In this document: in pieces, positions 1 to 7,984 of the stretch
Position numbering within the stretch: the stretch's first letter is position 1
Layout of the letters: every line of letters starts with the position of its first letter
NCBI GenBank assembly: GCA_036563805.1
Contig: DATCLS010000008.1
Location: forward strand, 1-28,994
Reading direction: 5' to 3'
Source of the DNA: DATCLS01 sp036563805
GTDB lineage: Bacteria > Actinomycetota > Acidimicrobiia > Acidimicrobiales > VFJN01
DNA: 28,994 nucleotides
Notes under the pieces: generated by a model
Seen by the model: only the letters and a program-made list of their open reading frames with translations
Told to the model about the DNA's origin: nothing
The model's database searches: none
Program-made: the position numbers and the translations under genes

Positions 1-13
1 GGGGTGGGCGGCT

Positions 14-697
14 CTAGGCATCGGGAGCCAGGCGGTAGCCGAGGTGGCGGACGGTCTGGAGCGTGCGCCGGCCGAACGGGGCGTCGATCTTGCGCCGCAG
101 GTACCCGACGTAGACCTCGACGACGTTGGTGTCGCCGGCGAAGTCCTCGCCCCACACCTCCCGCAACAGCGTCCACTTCGGCACGCACTGGCCGGTGCGC
201 CGGATGAGGGCCTCGAGCAGGGCGTGCTCCCGCCGGGTGAGGTCGATCGGCGCGTCGCCGCGCCGGCACGCCCGCCGGACGGGGTCGAGCGCCAGGTCGC
301 CGCACACCAGCTCGTGCGGCCCGGCGCCGGCCCGGCCCGCACCCCGCCGGGCCAGGGCGTGCAGCCGGGCCACGAGCACCACGAACGAGAACGGCTTGGA
401 CAGGAAGTCGTCCGCCCCGATGTCGAGCGCCTCGGCCTCGTCGTGCTCGCCGGACTTGGCGGTGAGCATCAGGATCGGCGTCCACACCCCCTCCTCCCGC
501 AGGGTGCGGCACACCTTGTAGCCGTTCATGCCCGGCAGCAGGATGTCGAGGACGATCACGCCGTAGGCCCGCTCCCGGGCCCGGTCGAGGCCGTCGAGCC
601 CGTCGTGCACGACGTCGACGCCGAAGCCCTCGGCGGTGAGGCCGTCGGCGATCGCCGCGGCCAGCCGCACCTCGTCCTCGACGACCAGCACTCGCAC
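14..697 (-). CDS. OmpR/PhoB-family response regulator
   Basis: DNA-binding response regulator of 227 aa, the normal length for the OmpR/PhoB family. The receiver domain covers about residues 1-115 with acidic pocket E7/D8, phospho-acceptor D51 in VLDILLPG, T79 and K101 (SKPF). A winged-helix effector domain covers about 130-225 (LTRREHALLEALI, then VYVGYLRRKID and VRHLGYRL). Translation starts at GTG 697. The partner histidine kinase would be expected downstream on the minus strand, beyond the left edge of the window. The gene diverges from the lipoprotein/ABC exporter operon at 813. The 115-bp gap holds a perfect palindrome and TCTCAG direct repeats, so this regulator probably controls the exporter and perhaps itself (inference). 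The family call is secure; the signal is unknown. Confidence 0.95.
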   Translation of the reverse strand: MRVLVVEDEVRLAAAIADGLTAEGFGVDVVHDGLDGLDRARERAYGVIVLDILLPGMNGYKVCRTLREEGVWTPILMLTAKSGEHDEAEALDIGADDFLSKPFSFVVLVARLHALARRGAGRAGAGPHELVCGDLALDPVRRACRRGDAPIDLTRREHALLEALIRRTGQCVPKWTLLREVWGEDFAGDTNVVEVYVGYLRRKIDAPFGRRTLQTVRHLGYRLAPDA

Positions 698-739
698 GGG
701 GGCGATCGTGGCGGCCGACCCTGAGCGTCAGCTCGACGG

Positions 740-762
740 TTCCTGAGAGGCCCTCTCAGGAA
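740..762. promoter_or_regulatory. Perfect inverted repeat in the divergent regulator/exporter gap
   Basis: Arms TTCCTGAGAGG (740-750) and CCTCTCAGGAA (752-762) are perfect reverse complements around one central base. It lies between the divergent response regulator (start 697) and lipoprotein (start 813) genes, so a dyad operator is more likely than a terminator. Its TCTCAG half-element recurs downstream at 773 and 784. Confidence 0.55.
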
Positions 763-771
763 CGCACCCCC

Positions 772-790
772 GTCTCAGCCTGGTCTCAGC
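772..790 (+). promoter_or_regulatory. 11-bp-spaced direct repeats, candidate OmpR-type binding site
   Basis: TCTCAG occurs at 773-778 and 784-789, exactly 11 bp apart (about one helical turn), and also inside the palindrome at 754-759. OmpR/PhoB winged-helix regulators typically bind head-to-tail repeats spaced about 11 bp apart. The site lies 23 bp upstream of the lipoprotein start at 813. Binding by the adjacent regulator is inference. Confidence 0.4.
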
Positions 791-812
791 GCCCGTTGCC
801 ACCGTCGGCTGC

Positions 813-1442
813 ATGCGCACACGACGAGTGAAGACGACGCTCGCAGCCGTCGCCGTCGCCGGCCTGCTGGGAGCGTGCGGCAGCGACGGGTCCGACAACG
901 GCGACGCCGGAAGCGGCACAGGCACCGGCTCCGCCGCCGAGGACGCCACCCTGGCCTACGCCCGCTGCATGAGGGACAACGGGGTCGAGGACTTCCCCGA
1001 CCCCGGGGTCGGCGAGGACGGCGGCCTCCGCCTGTCGACGGGCGACGCCACCGACCCCGACTTCGAGGACGCCGAGCACGAGTGCCGGCCCATCCTCGAC
1101 GAGGCCCAGCAGGCCGGGACGCAGCTGTCGCCCGAGGAGGAGGCCGCGCAGCGGGACCGGGCACTGGCGCTGGCCCGCTGCATGCGGGACCGCGGCTGGG
1201 ACTTCCCCGACCCCGAGGTGGAGGAGGGCGGCGGCATCGCCGTGCAGAACCCCGAGGACGTCGGCGGGCCGGGCGACCCCCGCTTTGAGCGCTTCGACGA
1301 GGACATGACCGCCTGCCACGAGGAGGCGGGCATCCCCACGCCCGAGGGCGGCGGCGAGCTCGACTCGCTGACCGGCGACCGCGAAGCCGGCGTCGGTGGT
1401 GAGGGCGCCGGGGGTGACGAGGGCGCCGGGGGTGAGGCGTGA
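813..1442 (+). CDS. Lipoprotein with duplicated Cys-Met-Arg-Asp / FPDP motif
   Basis: Predicted lipoprotein of 209 aa. A basic N-terminus, a hydrophobic stretch and lipobox LLGAC put the lipidated cysteine at residue 22. The mature part holds two related copies of an ARCMRD...DFPDP motif (near residues 49 and 124), each with a conserved cysteine, and a third Cys lies in MTACHEEAG. The C-terminus is Gly/Glu-rich. From memory, similar A-x-C-M-R-x-x-G-x-x-FPDP repeats occur in actinobacterial lipoproteins encoded beside MacB-like exporters, as here. It is first in the operon, and its TGA overlaps the GTG of the adaptor gene by 4 bases, implying translational coupling. Its molecular function is unknown; it may be an extracytoplasmic partner of the exporter. 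Confidence 0.85.
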   Translation: MRTRRVKTTLAAVAVAGLLGACGSDGSDNGDAGSGTGTGSAAEDATLAYARCMRDNGVEDFPDPGVGEDGGLRLSTGDATDPDFEDAEHECRPILDEAQQAGTQLSPEEEAAQRDRALALARCMRDRGWDFPDPEVEEGGGIAVQNPEDVGGPGDPRFERFDEDMTACHEEAGIPTPEGGGELDSLTGDREAGVGGEGAGGDEGAGGEA

Positions 1443-2768
1443 GCCCGGCGACCCCGCCCGTCGGGGCCGGCCAGGCCGACCGGGCGGCCGGGCACGCCAC
1501 AGCCGACCGGTCCGACACGGCCGCCAGGGCCGCCCCGGCCATCCCGCCCGACGCGGCGGACCCGGCCATGTCGCCCGACGCCGCGGACCCGGCCACCCCG
1601 ATCCCACCCGGACGCCGCCGCCGGGCCCTCGTGGCCGGCACCCTGATCTCTGCGCTGGTCGTGGGCGCCGGCGTCGCCGGGACCCGCCTGGCGGCGGACG
1701 ACGGGGACGCGGCCAGCACGGCGCCCACCGCCGCCGACCTCGGCACGGCCACCGTCGAGCGGCGCACGCTGGAGGAGCACGCCGAGCTCGACGGCGCCCT
1801 CGGCTACGGCGACCAGACCGAGGTCACGCTGGCCGGCTCGGGCACGGTCACCGGCCTGGCCCCGATCGGCTCGGTCATCGATCGGGGCGGCACGTTGGTC
1901 GAGGTCGACGGCCGGCCGGTCCCGCTGCTCATCGGCGACCGGCCGCTGTGGCGCCCGCTCGGGCCCGACGTCGAGGACGGCCCCGACGTCGAGCAGCTCG
2001 AGGCCAACCTGGTGGCGCTCGGCGTCGTCACCCCCGACGAGCTGACCGTCGACGAGGACTGGACCGCGGCCACCACCGACGCCGTCGAGGAGTGGCAGGA
2101 CGGGCTCGGCCTCGACGCCACCGGCCGCATCGCCGTCGGCGACCTGGTGTTCCTGCCCGGGCCGGTCCGGGTGGCGGCGCACCCGGTGCCGGTCGGCAGC
2201 CCGGCGAGCGGGACGGTCCTGGAGGTCACCGGCACGACGCAGGTGGTGACCGTCGACCTGGAGGCCACCCGGCAGGACCTGGTCGAGCCGGCCCAAGCCG
2301 TCGAGGTGGTGCTGCCCGACGGGTCCGAGACCCCCGGCACCGTCTACGCGGTCGGCGAGGTCGCCACGGTCGGCGGCGACGACGGGGGCGACGGGGCGGC
2401 CGACGGTGGTGGGGGCGGGGGCGGCGACGAGGCCACGGTCCCGGTCGTCGTCGCCCTCGACGACCCGGATGCCGCCGGCGGGCTCGACCAGGCCCCGGTG
2501 ACCGTGCGGGTCGTGACCCACGCCGCCACCGACGTCCTGGCGGTGCCCGTGGAGGCGCTGCTGGCGACCGCCGAGGGTGGCTACGTCGTCGAGGTCGTGG
2601 ACCGGGCCGGGGACGGCGGATCGCCCGCCGAGCCCGGCGACGCCGGCGACCCGGACCATGACGATCCCGACGCCACCGAGCTGGTCCCGGTCGAGCTCGG
2701 CGCCTTCGCCGACGGCTGGGTCGAGGTCACCGGCGACGTGGCCGAGGGCGACGAGGTGGTGGTCCCCC

Positions 2769-2776
<8 letters not shown>
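1439..2776 (+). CDS. Efflux periplasmic adaptor with peptidoglycan-binding-like domain
   Basis: Membrane-anchored adaptor of 445 aa for the downstream ABC exporter. After a Pro/Ala-rich cytoplasmic tail of about 58 residues, one transmembrane segment (ALVAGTLISALVVGAGVAG) follows a basic RRRR stretch. The exported part begins with a beta-rich stretch resembling the HlyD/MacA lipoyl half. It continues with a peptidoglycan_binding_1-like segment (VEQLEANLVALGVV...AVEEWQDGLGLDATGRI, about 180-235) and a second beta-barrel region ending in VEVTGDVAEGDEVVVPRG, typical of RND/MacA-type adaptors. A Gly/Asp-rich loop and an Asp-rich insertion lie near residues 315-330 and 395-415. The GTG start overlaps the lipoprotein stop. 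It probably links the MacB-like complex to the cell wall (inference from family). Confidence 0.85.
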
Positions 2777-3577
<801 letters not shown>

Positions 3578-3581
<4 letters not shown>

Positions 3582-4828
3582 CGGCGCCGACGATGGCCTC
3601 GACGGCGCTCGCCACGGCCCGCCCCCGGCCTCCGCTCCAGCCCCGCCACCGGCTCCGGTTCGCCGACGTGCTGGCGGTGGGCACGATCGGCCTGCGGTCC
3701 AAGCGGGTCCGGGCGGCCCTCACCGCCCTGGGCATCGCCATCGGGATCGCGGCGATGGTGGCGGTCGTCGGCATCTCGGCCTCGAGCCGGGCCGACCTGC
3801 TGGCCGAGCTCGACCGGCTGGGCACCAACCACCTCCAGGTGGCGCCGGGCAACGACCCGTTCGGCGAGGCGGCGGCGCTGCCGGTGGACGCGCCGGCGAT
3901 GATCCGGCGCGTGCCGGGGGTCCAGGCTGCGGCGGCGACCCGCCTGGTCGACGGCGCCACCGTGCGGCGGACCGACCGGATCGCCGGGGAGGAGACCGGG
4001 GGCCTCGCCGTCGTCGCCACCGAGCCCAACCTGCTCGACACGCTGGGCGGCTCGGTGGCCGCCGGCGCGTTCCTCAACGCCGCCACCGCCACCCGGCCGG
4101 CCGTGGTGCTGGGCGCCACGGCGGCGGAGCGGCTCGGCATCGTCGATCTCGACGGCGACCCCCTCGTCTACCTGGGGGAGCGGTGGTTCAGCGTGGTCGG
4201 TGTGCTCGACCCGGTGGCGCTGGCACCCGACGTCGACCGCTCGGCGATGATCGGCTACGACGTCGCCCGCCGGCTGTTCGGCATCGACGCCTCGGCGTCG
4301 GCGGTCCGGGTGCGCACCGATCCCGACCGCACCGAGGAGGTGGCCGACCTGCTGGGGGCTACCGCCAACCCGGAGGCCCCGGGCGAGGTGGCGGTCACCC
4401 GGCCCAGCGACGCCCTGGCCGCCCGCGCCCGGGTCGACGAGTCGCTGACGGCCCTGCTGCTGGGCCTGGGGGCGGTGGCCCTGCTGGTCGGCGGCCTGGG
4501 GATCGCCAACGTCATGGTCATCTCGGTGCTCGAGCGCCGAGCCGAGATCGGGGTACGCCGGGCGCTCGGGGCCACCCGCCGGCACATCCGCCTGCAGTTC
4601 CTCGTCGAATCGATGCTGCTGGCCGTCCTGGGCGGCACCGCCGGCGTCGGGATCGGCGCGGCGATCACCGGGCTGTACGCCGGCAGCCGGGGCTGGACGT
4701 TCGCCGTCCCCGTCCCGGCGCTGGTGGGCGGCGTGGGGGCCTCGCTGGCCATCGGCGCGCTGGCCGGCCTGTACCCAGCGGTCCGGGCCAGCCGGCTGGC
4801 CCCGGCCGACGCGGTGCGGTCGGACTAG
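3578..4828 (+). CDS. MacB-type ABC transporter permease
   Basis: FtsX-superfamily permease of 416 aa. The first transmembrane helix (ALTALGIAIGIAAMVAVVGIS) is followed by a large extracytoplasmic MacB_PCD-like domain. Three C-terminal helices surround VMVISVLERRAEIGVRRALGATRRHIRLQF split over the cytoplasmic loop, and the protein ends SRLAPADAVRSD, the usual MacB family ending (xxLxPxDALR). ATG 3578 overlaps the ATPase stop by 4 bases, so subunits are coupled. With the adaptor and lipoprotein it should form a tripartite-like exporter for a small molecule or peptide; the substrate cannot be read from sequence. The gene is followed by a strong hairpin, marking the operon end. Confidence 0.94.
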
Positions 4829-4839
4829 CGGGTGCGGCG

Positions 4840-4888
4840 GCGGTGGGGGCGGGGTGCGGGCGCCGCGGCGCCGCCCCGCCTCCGCCGC
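4840..4888 (+). terminator. Large GC hairpin after exporter operon
   Basis: Bases 4840-4854 pair with 4874-4888 over 15 bp with two G-U pairs. The enclosed loop contains a further self-complementary GGCGCC...GGCGCC (4859-4872). There is no T-run, as is common for actinobacterial terminators. It lies 11 bases after the permease stop. Confidence 0.55.
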
Positions 4889-4982
4889 TCGACCGCCGAT
4901 CTGGACGGGTGGACCACACCACGGGTGGCTCACTCCTCCAGAACCGCTTGTCCCCGCCCGAGGTCTCAGCGAGACTCCGCCC

Positions 4983-5453
4983 ATGCCGACCGCCGCGTGG
5001 GACGACGACGCCGGGGTGGTGACGCTGCCCGGCGGCGCCCGGGTCCGGGGCCGACGTCTGGCCGCCCCGGCCTGCCCGGCGGACTTCGGGCTGGTCCTGG
5101 CCCCGAGGCCCGCGCCGGCGTGGCCCCACCGCCGCATCCGCTGGCCCGACTTCTGGATCCCGACCGACCGGGCCGACGCCCTCGACGCTCTGGCCGAGGC
5201 GCTGCGCCGCGCCCGGGCCGGCGAGCGGGTCGAGGTGGCCTGCCGGGGCGGCGTGGGCCGCACCGGGACCGCTCTGGCCGCGCTCGCCGTCCTCGACGGG
5301 CTCCCGACCGGCGAAGCGGTCGCCTGGGTGCGCGCCGCCTACCATCCCCGGGCCGTCGAGACCCCGTGGCAGCGGCGGTGGCTGCGGTCGCTCGCCCCCG
5401 CTCCCGCCCCGGCCCCGGGCGCGGCCGCCGGCCATGCGCGCTCTGCGCAGTAG
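4983..5453 (+). CDS. Small protein-tyrosine/dual-specificity phosphatase-like protein
   Basis: Predicted cysteine-dependent phosphatase of 156 aa. The P-loop ACRGGVGRTGT carries nucleophile C87 and R93 in the CX5R arrangement, and a WPD-type loop (RWPDFW) supplies the likely general acid D56. Both catalytic elements are intact. The N-terminus starts with a short beta segment (DDAGVVTLPGGARVRGRRL) and the C-terminus is a Pro/Ala tail. ATG 4983 is chosen because the family-like part begins directly after it. The gene stands alone between the exporter terminator and the repeat-peptide promoter. The substrate (phosphotyrosine, phosphoinositide or other) is unknown. Upstream, GGTCTCAGCG (4962-4971) repeats a 10-mer found in front of the exporter operon. 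Confidence 0.8.
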   Translation: MPTAAWDDDAGVVTLPGGARVRGRRLAAPACPADFGLVLAPRPAPAWPHRRIRWPDFWIPTDRADALDALAEALRRARAGERVEVACRGGVGRTGTALAALAVLDGLPTGEAVAWVRAAYHPRAVETPWQRRWLRSLAPAPAPAPGAAAGHARSAQ

Positions 5454-5523
5454 TCAACCGCGAATAGCGTTGATCGGGTAACGACCGCGTTTATTCCAGG
5501 TCACGCTGCGCGTCAACGATCGT

Positions 5524-5553
5524 TTGACCGCCGCTCAGAGTGATCGCTATTGT
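5524..5553 (+). promoter_or_regulatory. SigA-like promoter for the repeat-peptide gene
   Basis: TTGACC (5524-5529) and TATTGT (5548-5553) are separated by 18 bp, a good housekeeping -35/-10 pair in a locally less GC-rich stretch. A 10-bp palindrome AACGATCGTT (5515-5524) abuts the -35 box and could be an operator. Transcription from about 5560 would give a leader of roughly 120 bases before ATG 5682. Confidence 0.55.
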
Positions 5554-5681
5554 GCCGTCGGTCGCTATGGGCAGGGGCGACCGACAGACTGGGACAACTG
5601 CGATGCGCCGTGTTGTGACTGCACAATGCGCGGCTGCGGCGAGGCGCGTCCTGCACCTATTTCAGGGAGACAGTACAAGCA

Positions 5682-6011
5682 ATGGGGCTTTCCTTCGACG
5701 AGCTCGAAGCCGAATCGGCTGAGTACGTTCCCGCGCGTGAGGTGATGACGACCACGGCGGTCGTCGGGACGGTCACGGGCACGGTCAACGGCCTGCTCGG
5801 CACCGTCGACGTCAGCGACGCCGTCACCGGCACGACCGGCCTCGTCCACAGCACGCTGGGCACGGTCGGCCTGGACGACACGGTCGAGCAGACCACCGGC
5901 ATCGCCTACGGCGCCCTCGGGACCGTGGGTGGCACCCTGGGCGGCACGGTCGGCGGTGTCGAGGGCACCGTCGGCGGCCTCGTCGGCGGCACGGTCGGCG
6001 GCCTTCTCTAA
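5682..6011 (+). CDS. Gly/Val/Thr-repeat peptide, candidate RiPP precursor
   Basis: Small protein of 109 aa that I do not recognise as a named family. Residues 1-22 are charged and acidic (SFDELEAESAEYVPAREVM), like a RiPP leader. The rest is nearly neutral and hydrophobic. Two exact-length 20-residue repeats span residues 39-58 and 59-78, with pattern LGTVx[VL][SD]D[AT]VxxTTG. A third copy starts at 79 and degenerates into GGTVGG/GGL units to the C-terminus. There is no Cys, no Lys and no signal peptide. ATG 5682 has AGGGAGA 12 bases upstream. It has its own promoter and is separated from the PqqD/M50 protease gene by a strong hairpin, a layout typical of a highly expressed precursor and its processing enzyme. 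Precursor function is inference; a structural or surface protein is the alternative. Confidence 0.65.
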   Translation: MGLSFDELEAESAEYVPAREVMTTTAVVGTVTGTVNGLLGTVDVSDAVTGTTGLVHSTLGTVGLDDTVEQTTGIAYGALGTVGGTLGGTVGGVEGTVGGLVGGTVGGLL

Positions 6012-6021
6012 CGATCCCCTG

Positions 6022-6055
6022 GGGCGGGGAGCGCGGCCGCGCGCGTTCCCCGCCC
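6022..6055 (+). terminator. Attenuator-like hairpin between repeat peptide and protease
   Basis: GGGCGGGGA (6022-6030) pairs perfectly with TCCCCGCCC (6047-6055). The stem continues inward through a G-T pair and GC pairs to a loop near 6036-6041, about 14 bp in all. It lies 10 bases after the repeat-peptide stop and 21 bases before the protease ATG, with no T-run. A partial terminator or 3' stabiliser that makes precursor mRNA exceed protease mRNA is plausible. Confidence 0.6.
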
Positions 6056-6076
6056 TCGCTCCCCCCGGCAGGATCG

Positions 6077-7825
6077 ATGGCCCAGGCGGCGGCGTCCGGC
6101 GAGCTCGCCGCGTCGCCTCCCGTCCTCAGCGCCGGCGTCGAGCTCCTCGGGTCGTTCGAGGATTCGGGCTTCCGTGAGCCGCGCTACATGGTCCGCCGGA
6201 GCGACGGCCAGGTCGTCCAGCTGTCGCGCCTGCTTTACATGGTCGTCACGTGCCTCGACATGGGGCACAGCGTCGAGCAGACCGCGGACTACGTCAGCGG
6301 CCGATTGGGCCGCGACGTCACCCCCGACAACATCCAATACCTGATCGATCGCAAGCTGCGACCGACCGGGATCGTGGCCACACCGGGCGCGAACGGGCCC
6401 GCGCCCCGCAGCAACCCTTTGTTGGAGCTGCGACTCCGGCTGCCCGTCATCCCCGAGCGGATCCACAGCCGGGTGACCGGCGCCCTCCAGCCGCTGTTCC
6501 GGGCGCCGGTCGTGGTGGCCGTGGTGGCCGCCGTGCTCGCCCTCGACGCCTGGCTGGTCCTCGGCGGGCGCGACGCTCTGGGCGCGGCGATGCGCGACGT
6601 CATCTACCGGCCCGGCCTGCTGCTCGGGGTCACCGTCCTCACGGTGGTCATGGGGGCCTTCCACGAGACCGGGCACGCCACCGCCGCCCGCTACGGCGGC
6701 GCCACGCCGGGCGCCATGGGCGCCGGCATCTACCTGGTCTGGCCGGTCTTCTACACCGACGTCACCGACTCCTACCGCCTCGACCGCCGGGGCCGCCTGC
6801 GCACCGACCTGGGCGGCATCTACTTCAACCTGGTCTTCACGCTGGCCAGCGCCGCGGTCTACGGCGTCACCGGCAACGGGGCGCTCCTGGCCATGGCGGT
6901 GGTCACCCAGATCGAGACGCTGCGGCAGTTCCTGCCGTTCGTCCGGCTCGACGGGTACTACATCGTCGCCGACATCGCCGGCGTGCCCAACCTCTTCCCC
7001 TACCTGCGGCCGGCGCTCACCCGAGCGGTGCGGTTCCGCCAGGGGCTGCCCCGGCACGCGGCCCGCACCCGGCCGCTCCGCCAGCTCACCGGCCGGGCCC
7101 GTACCGTGCTCACGCTCTGGGCGTGCGTGACGTTCCCGATCCTGCTGGCCAACGTCGTCGCGTTCGTGGTGCTGGCGCCCCGCCTGGCCGGCACCGCCTA
7201 CGCGTCGGCCCGCCTCCAGGCCCGGGTCGTGGAGGCCGCGCTCGACCAGGGCGCCGTCGTGTCCGTCATCAACGGCGTCGTCGGCCTGGTGACGCTGGCG
7301 TTGCCGACGGCCGGTGTGCTCTACATCGTCGTCCGGGTGGCGGCCAAGATCCCCGCCATCGTCGCCACCGCCTGGCGGCGGAGCGCGGTGGCCACCGGCG
7401 TCGCCGTGGCGCTCCTCGGCGGGCTGCTGGCGTACCAGGCCGTCTTCGTATGGCCGGACACGTTCGCCGCCGCGGTGCACGCCCCCGCCCCGCCCGAGGC
7501 GCCGACCATCCCCGGCCAGGACCCCACCGCCGGCGTGCCCCGGGCCCGGCCGGCGACCCCGGTGCCGGGCCCGACGCCGGCCCCCACGCCGACGCCGGCT
7601 CCCGGCGCCGCACCGGCCGAGGAGTCCACGACGACGACGTCGGCCCCGTCGTCCACGACCACCACGACGGCCGCCCCGCCGTCCACGGCGCCGACGACCG
7701 CCCCGCCGGCGGAGCAGCCCACGACGACGACAGCCCCGTCGTCGACGACCACCACGACCTCCTCCACCACCACCTCGACCACCACGCCGCCGATCACGCT
7801 GCTGCCGCCCTGGCCATGGCCGTGA
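6077..7825 (+). CDS. PqqD-like domain/M50 peptide zinc metalloprotease fusion
   Basis: Multi-pass membrane metalloprotease of 582 aa. Residues about 25-95 resemble a PqqD/RiPP-recognition winged helix (MVRRSDGQVVQLSRLLYMVV...VEQTADYVSGRLGRDVTPDNI). Zinc motif HETGH has H196, E197 and H200 inside a membrane segment. The second M50 motif PFVRLDGYYIVAD places the third ligand at D292. Several hydrophobic helices lie at about 140-165, 180-205, 255-275, 345-370, 400-425 and 440-460. This matches 'putative peptide zinc metalloprotease' (YydH-like) proteins that process or export peptides. The last 110 residues are Pro-rich and then (S/T)TTTT-rich, ending WPWP, probably an extracytoplasmic stalk. 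AGGA lies 3 bases before ATG 6077. The neighbouring repeat peptide is the obvious candidate substrate (inference). Confidence 0.88.
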   Translation: MAQAAASGELAASPPVLSAGVELLGSFEDSGFREPRYMVRRSDGQVVQLSRLLYMVVTCLDMGHSVEQTADYVSGRLGRDVTPDNIQYLIDRKLRPTGIVATPGANGPAPRSNPLLELRLRLPVIPERIHSRVTGALQPLFRAPVVVAVVAAVLALDAWLVLGGRDALGAAMRDVIYRPGLLLGVTVLTVVMGAFHETGHATAARYGGATPGAMGAGIYLVWPVFYTDVTDSYRLDRRGRLRTDLGGIYFNLVFTLASAAVYGVTGNGALLAMAVVTQIETLRQFLPFVRLDGYYIVADIAGVPNLFPYLRPALTRAVRFRQGLPRHAARTRPLRQLTGRARTVLTLWACVTFPILLANVVAFVVLAPRLAGTAYASARLQARVVEAALDQGAVVSVINGVVGLVTLALPTAGVLYIVVRVAAKIPAIVATAWRRSAVATGVAVALLGGLLAYQAVFVWPDTFAAAVHAPAPPEAPTIPGQDPTAGVPRARPATPVPGPTPAPTPTPAPGAAPAEESTTTTSAPSSTTTTTAAPPSTAPTTAPPAEQPTTTTAPSSTTTTTSSTTTSTTTPPITLLPPWPWP

Positions 7826-7834
7826 CAGGTCGGG

Positions 7835-7859
7835 GGCGGGCCCGGTGCCCCGGCCCGCC
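7835..7859. terminator. Hairpin at convergent gene ends
   Basis: GGCGGGCC (7835-7842) and GGCCCGCC (7852-7859) form an 8-bp perfect stem with a 9-base loop, 9 bases after the protease stop. It lies in the 159-bp gap between convergent genes; the rest of that gap shows nothing clear. Confidence 0.45.
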
Positions 7860-7984
7860 GCCGCCTCGGTGGTCGGTGGTCGCCTGCTGGGCTCCCGGCT
7901 GCCGGGCGTGCGGCCGGTCTGGCCCCGGGTTCGCCGCGGCCCCGTGTTCCGGCCCGCCCCCGCCCCGGCCCCGCTGCCGGACAG

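Noticed and set aside
5524..5745. Cys-containing short frame in the leader of the repeat-peptide gene
   Set aside because: It starts within the -35 box, runs through the peptide's start codon in another frame and has no ribosome-binding site.
6008..7480. 490-codon open frame on the minus strand
   Set aside because: Antisense to the M50 protease, with Asp/Gly/His-rich composition and no motif.
7621..7795. ACGACGACG/CCACCACC-rich stretch considered as a microsatellite
   Set aside because: It is the coding sequence of the Thr-rich stalk, with mixed Thr codons in frame.
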